Source of the DNA: Cyprinodon diabolis
Taxonomy: Eukaryota; Chordata; Actinopteri; Cyprinodontiformes; Cyprinodontidae
Length of the DNA: 64,000 nucleotides
Assembly: GCA_030533445.1 (NCBI GenBank)
Contig: CM060068.1
Location: 14,041,479-14,105,478, forward strand
Direction of reading: 5' to 3'
A program made the position numbers and the translations under genes. Numbering within the stretch: position 1 is the stretch's first letter; every line of letters starts with the position of its first letter. The notes under the pieces are model-generated. The model searched no databases. It was given only the letters and a program-made list of their open reading frames with translations, and was not told the origin of the DNA. Below, in pieces: positions 60,140 to 64,000 of the stretch.

Positions 60140-60470
60140 AGTACCAACAACATAATGCTTTCAACTCCATGTTTAACTCTGCGAAAGATTGTATCAGGGT
60201 TATTAATGGTGTCATTTTTGAAACACATTTTTCACAAGTCTAAAATGATCAAATGTGGTCTAATCTGACAGGAGCATCTTCTACCAGATGTTTGCTGGGT
60301 CCCCTAAATGTCTTGTGCCAAGCTGGAGGATTTCCGTTGTCAATATTAGTAGAGTACATGTCAGATAGATATGCTGTCTTCAGATTTTTGAGCTATGAAA
60401 TGCTACAGAATTACCATGGGCATCCTGGATGAATCTCTGACATTTGCTCTTTGAGGGTTTGCATTTGTGC
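60140..60470 (-). pseudogene. Tc1-like transposase relic, minus strand
   Basis: Read on the minus strand, RDSSRMPMVIL (60400-60450 region) matches the conserved 'RDAAKRPMVTLEELQ' of fish Tc1-like transposases; NIW-KMLLSD-T matches 'NMWRKVLWSDET' around the first catalytic aspartate (Asp kept, a stop before and after); and AAACATGGAGTTGAAAGCAT corresponds to the 'KHGGGSIM' block. Spacing between blocks fits the family with deletions. Heavily mutated, no ends recognised. Confidence 0.75.
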
Positions 60471-60697
60471 AAATTTCAGATTTTTTTTAGGTGATGGATA
60501 GAGCAGGTTTCTGTAAAATATTCTCCTTTCATAGTAAAGCTGCATTAAATGAATGGGTACAGTGGATTTTATCTAGGGATGTCAGTGTAGAGTTATGAAA
60601 AAATAAACAACGCATAATATGCTTTATAGATTTATCTGCAAAACGCATAGAAAGCCTTGTAACATTATGCTTCCATATTACTATATTGTGATCACTG

Positions 60698-61210
60698 TTT
60701 GCTGATGAAGGTTCTCAGTCATCAAGGTCATAGTCATTCCGTAAAAATTAATCATGTCTATGATTGAATTGTATGTTTTTGGAACATCTGGTACAATTCA
60801 ATCATAGACATGATCCCTTCCAGATATCACCAAACCCCCCACCCCATCACAGAGGAACGAGGGACCTACCCGCTCCAGCCGGTGAACAATACCTCCTTAA
60901 CGACCGACCCTTAACAATCATAGACAGGTTTCAGGTATTACAGGAGACAATCCCCCCCTTAACGGCAATCCCCCCCCTTTAACGACCGACCCCTAGAATC
61001 ATAGACAGGTTCAGATATTGCAGGCTAACGATGGAACTAAACGACCCATTCATCGGTTACCATTTGCATGTTTCCAAGCAATACAAGGCCTTGTCCATAT
61101 AAGACTTAAACTCACTGCGGATCCAGACATTTGAATTGAGAGAGCTTCCTAGAGAGGTGGCGAAACATCTTCAAATCTTGGAAACCAAGTCCAGTGGATA
61201 TTTTTTGAAT
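60698..61210. repeat. Composite dispersed repeat with direct repeats and a hairpin
   Basis: The left part has GATGAAGGTTCTCAGTCATC and the right part GAATTGAGAGAGCTTCCTAG then GGCGAAACATCTTC; these two motifs flank a known kind of fish repeat. Between them two direct copies of TAACGACCGACCC..AATCATAGACAGGTT..CAG(G/A)TATT occur (60898-60946 and 60980-61023). C-runs give a GC-rich patch. Non-coding. Confidence 0.55.
60751..60814. repeat. Perfect 23-bp hairpin, 18-base loop
   Basis: Left arm ATCATGTCTATGATTGAATT plus GTA; right arm is its exact reverse complement. The motif AATCATAGACA of the right arm recurs in the two direct repeats downstream. Confidence 0.95.
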
Positions 61211-61254
61211 TTTTATGGGATCACTGTTTGGTTAATTGGTGTCTTTAAATTGCC

Positions 61255-61575
61255 CATGTGGGAGTTTGCCCTGAAATCGAAGGATTGATGGTTCAAGCCC
61301 TGACTCCCACGTTCAGTGTCGTTGTGTCCTTGGGCAAGACACTTCACCTGCATTGTCTACTGATGGTGGTCAGAGGGCCCGGTGGCGCCAGTGTACGGCA
61401 GCCCCGCTTCTGTCACTGAGCCCCAGGGCAGCTGTGGCTACAATGTAGCTTGCCACCATCAGTGTGCCACCATCAGTGTGTGCGTTAATGGGTGAATTAA
61501 TGTAGTGTAAAGCGCTTTGGTAGAGTCTCCCAACTTGAATAAAGGCGCTATATAAGTACATGCCATTTACAATTT
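61255..61575 (+). repeat. SINE-like dispersed repeat with tRNA-like head
   Basis: Starts with a box-B-like GGTTCAAGCCC (61291), then TTGTGTCCTTGGGCAAGACA, CACTTCACCTGCATTG, CAGAGGGCCCGGTGGCGCCA, CCCCAGGGCAGCTGTGGCTA and ends AAAGGCGCTATATAAGTACA. This follows in order a repeat very common in fish genomes. The promoter-like head suggests a tRNA-derived SINE. One internal duplication (GCCACCATCAGTGTG twice) is visible. Well preserved. Confidence 0.8.
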
Positions 61576-61607
61576 GGACTGCTGGAAGTAGTCACCAACC
61601 CTCTGTA

Positions 61608-61697
61608 ACATGGACGGACGGACTGATGGATGGACAGTTGGATGGACCGATAAATGGATGGACGGATGGATGGACCATTGGATGGATGGACGGACAG
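61608..61697. repeat. Imperfect (GGAT/GGAC)n tetranucleotide repeat
   Basis: Units of GGAT, GGAC and variants run for about 90 bp, directly after the SINE-like repeat. Confidence 0.85.
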
Positions 61698-61719
61698 TAG
61701 CAACAAACTGAACAATTCC

Positions 61720-63650
61720 CTATGAAAAGTCTAAAGCATTTTATCACCTAATTTTCTTTACAGCTTTATCATTGCACCTATTTGATTTTTAAGGATTTAC
61801 TGATTAGACACAGGCTGACTCTATTGATTTGGGAAGCTGACAGCAATTGATTTTACTTGATATCATTTAGAGGCTTCAGAGTAAAGGGTACAAAACAAAA
61901 AGTAATACATTCCACTCTTTTGTTCCTCTTTTGGAGAAAAAAAAAAAAACATGCATCACCATCCTTAAATGCTGTTTTGTGTTGTTCCATTATGCAAAAT
62001 CCTAAAGGGACAAAACTCTAATAAATCAATGTTCTCTAATATTTCTGCCAGCAATTCTGCTAATTGTACTGGGATGAAGATAACTTTCTTCTGTTGCTTT
62101 TCTCTAACTAAATGGAGTGTAGCAAAAATTGCATTGCAGTTTCTCTGTTAACAGTTTTAACTAAGATGGAGAGCTGTTTGCAAAGAGCAGCACGTCTACA
62201 TGACATCCTTAATTGGGGTGTTGATGATTTCAGTAGCTCATTCTGGGAAATCCAGTCTACTACTGCAAGGAAAGCAGAATAGATGAGAATGACTGGAAAA
62301 GTCTTGTTTCACTGCACTTTTTATTATGAGAGCATTGAGTATCAGAGGAAAATACAAAAAGTTTAAACCTAGAGAACAGTAGATGGACTTTGCTGTGGAT
62401 TAAAATAATTCTACAATACCAAAAACAAATTGAGGATTTAATTCCAACTCTATTGAAAATATTGTTCACTTTCACAATATGAAGTAAGCAATAATGAAAT
62501 AAATAAATTAAAACAATGAGCAGCCTCAAACTGAACCTGAGGCATCCGAATTCAGCATATCTTTGACCACATAACTGCTATGTGTTCTCATCACCTGACA
62601 GATTCCAGAGGACCTGGTGGACCTGGTGGGTTTAGTTTCAATGGAAAGGAGCAGCACAGAAGGCAAAAGGAGGGGTGAGAAAAGGAGAGAGGTCACAGAG
62701 GTCAAAGAAGCAGGGGGACCCAAGGTGGAGTTGGGTAACAGTTACTTCACTAATGTGTCATGGAAAAATAGCAAAGGAGACTCTCAAGATACTGGAAAAT
62801 ACCTGAGTGGTAGTTTGCATGCTGCTGTACCTGTCTACTACACTAATGCAGCACTGTAACAGTGAAATCAGCTGCCATCTATGAGGACCATATCACATGT
62901 CCTGGTCCGCTCTCAGAAAATTTTGTGTCACAAAGTTCAAGGGACTATAAATAATCATCACTCTATGTAAAAACAGGATCAGCTATCTTGTGATTATCTT
63001 CTCTGTCATAAAGGAGTTTTAAAGGGCTTTTCTTCCCACGAGACCTGGGTGCGTGTCTTGATTTTGTTTTACTGAGTGGTCAGTGGTACGTTCAGCTGTG
63101 TCATTATGGCCTGTATGTGTGTACATCTGTGCATGGATGTGAGCAGGGTGTGCCCTGGGAAGGCAGAACGGGAGCCGAGGCGGGTTTGGTTTGTCAGACC
63201 ACAGAGCTCTGGTGCTGCTAAAACACACCTCCCACTGACGGACTCCCTCCATTACACCACTGAGGGAGAGGGAGCAGCAGGCAGGGGAAAGGATATAAAA
63301 TGTGTGAGCAGCTGTAATGAAAGACTTTAACTAGAATATGGTTTAAAAATTTGAATCTCATGAGAAGAGAACAGAAATCTCATCACCTTAGCATGTAAAC
63401 CATGTCTGTTTAACATGCTGTATATTACTTCACCACCTGTTCAGATCCTGTTTCCTACTGACCCATGTGTCCTTGGTTAACAGCTCAGCTTTGTTTTCCT
63501 GCTGGCATGTGTGTGAATGTGTAATTGCATTCATAAACCCTAGCAGAGTGTCATAAGGACCAGTTTGGAAGACTTATGAATTAGTCACTCTTAAGGAGAA
63601 ATCATGCATTAATCCTCAGGACAAACAGCTTTCTATAAATGTTTGCCCTA
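61720..63650. other. Non-coding stretch, no gene recognised
   Basis: Short frames only. Overlapping antiparallel frames at 63019-63330 have no family resemblance. Confidence 0.5.
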
Positions 63651-63654
63651 AATG

Positions 63655-63795
63655 TTGCTTGACACCAAGCAGGTTCTGGGTTTGAATCCTGTCCTAGAGG
63701 TTCTTTTAGAATGGGGTTTGCATGGGTTCCATCTGGGTACTCGATTGTCCTTCCTCCTACATTACTGGTTTCTAAAAATTCCCCCTAGTTATGAC
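63655..63795 (+). repeat. Decayed SINE-like tail
   Basis: A box-B-like GGTTTGAATCC variant (GGGTTTGAATCCTG), then GGGGTTTGCATGG, CATCTGGGTACTCG and CTTCCTCCTACA follow the 'gggttcgaatccc...gtttgcatgttctccc...gggtactccggcttcctcccac' order of the same fish repeat seen at 8235-8470. Confidence 0.5.
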
Positions 63796-64000
63796 CAAGT
63801 GATCCTACACAGATAAGCATGTGTGAATAATAAATGAGTGATAAGCATCCATTTACTTATGGAATTTCCTCACTGGTGTAATCTGGATACAACAGAGGAT
63901 GAGTAAGATGAGGTTTATGCAGATAGTTTGAGAGGGAGGTAAAGGAAGCAGTTTACGTCAAACTAAAGAAAAACAATTCCCATCTTCATGCTTGTAACCA

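Noticed and set aside
61285..61300. Box-B-like GGTTCAAGCCC as a tRNA gene
   Set aside because: No cloverleaf, acceptor stem or anticodon arm can be drawn; it is the head of a SINE-like repeat.

Overview
The window looks like teleost fish genomic DNA. It is AT-rich, full of long non-coding stretches and microsatellites, and packed with repeats of types I recognise from fish genomes: Tc1-like, piggyBac-like, hAT-like and Harbinger-like DNA transposons, MITEs, 3' tails of LINEs, and tRNA-derived SINE-like tails. I recognise no host protein-coding exon on either strand. The best reading is an intergenic region or a very large intron. Species cannot be fixed from the sequence.

Only two long coding regions are convincing, and both belong to transposons. 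(1) A PGBD4-type piggyBac element spans about 12.13-14.92 kb. Its transposase is spliced (26-codon exon 1, 295-bp GT-AG intron, large exon 2), keeps all catalytic aspartates and the C-terminal cysteine finger, and is broken by a single in-frame TAA. Copies of an 18-bp palindrome lie inside its ends. (2) A 1220-bp Tc1/mariner element lies at 34047-35266 between TA dinucleotides, with near-perfect 29-bp terminal inverted repeats. Its transposase has a D,D(36)E triad but carries two in-frame TGA codons and probably a late frameshift. A decayed second copy of the same family is at about 30.24-30.56 kb.

Region by region: 0-5 kb is non-coding with LINE tails and a LINE protein fragment; 5-6 kb has a GATA microsatellite and the BED-finger remnant of a hAT-type transposase; 10-12 kb holds three short hAT-like MITEs; 12-15 kb is the piggyBac element followed by a Tc1 relic; 17.16-17.74 kb is an inverted-repeat element whose arms are made of 20-bp tandem units and which carries a truncated HTH-type ORF; 22-26 kb has LINE and MITE remnants; 30-36 kb holds the DD36E Tc1 copies and a third LINE fragment; 37-50 kb is a dense series of MITE-like elements, including one nested inside another; 47.7-48.8 and 55.2-56.4 kb are two homologous copies of one repeat of about 1 kb; 57-62 kb holds further dispersed repeats, a 23-bp perfect hairpin and another Tc1 relic.

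Nothing here forms an operon or pathway. The biology is a layered record of transposon invasion, mutation and nesting, and the autonomous-type elements seen are all disabled. The most distinctive items are the almost intact piggyBac transposase with its palindromes, the DD36E Tc1 pair, and the 20-bp-unit inverted-repeat element with its captured ORF.
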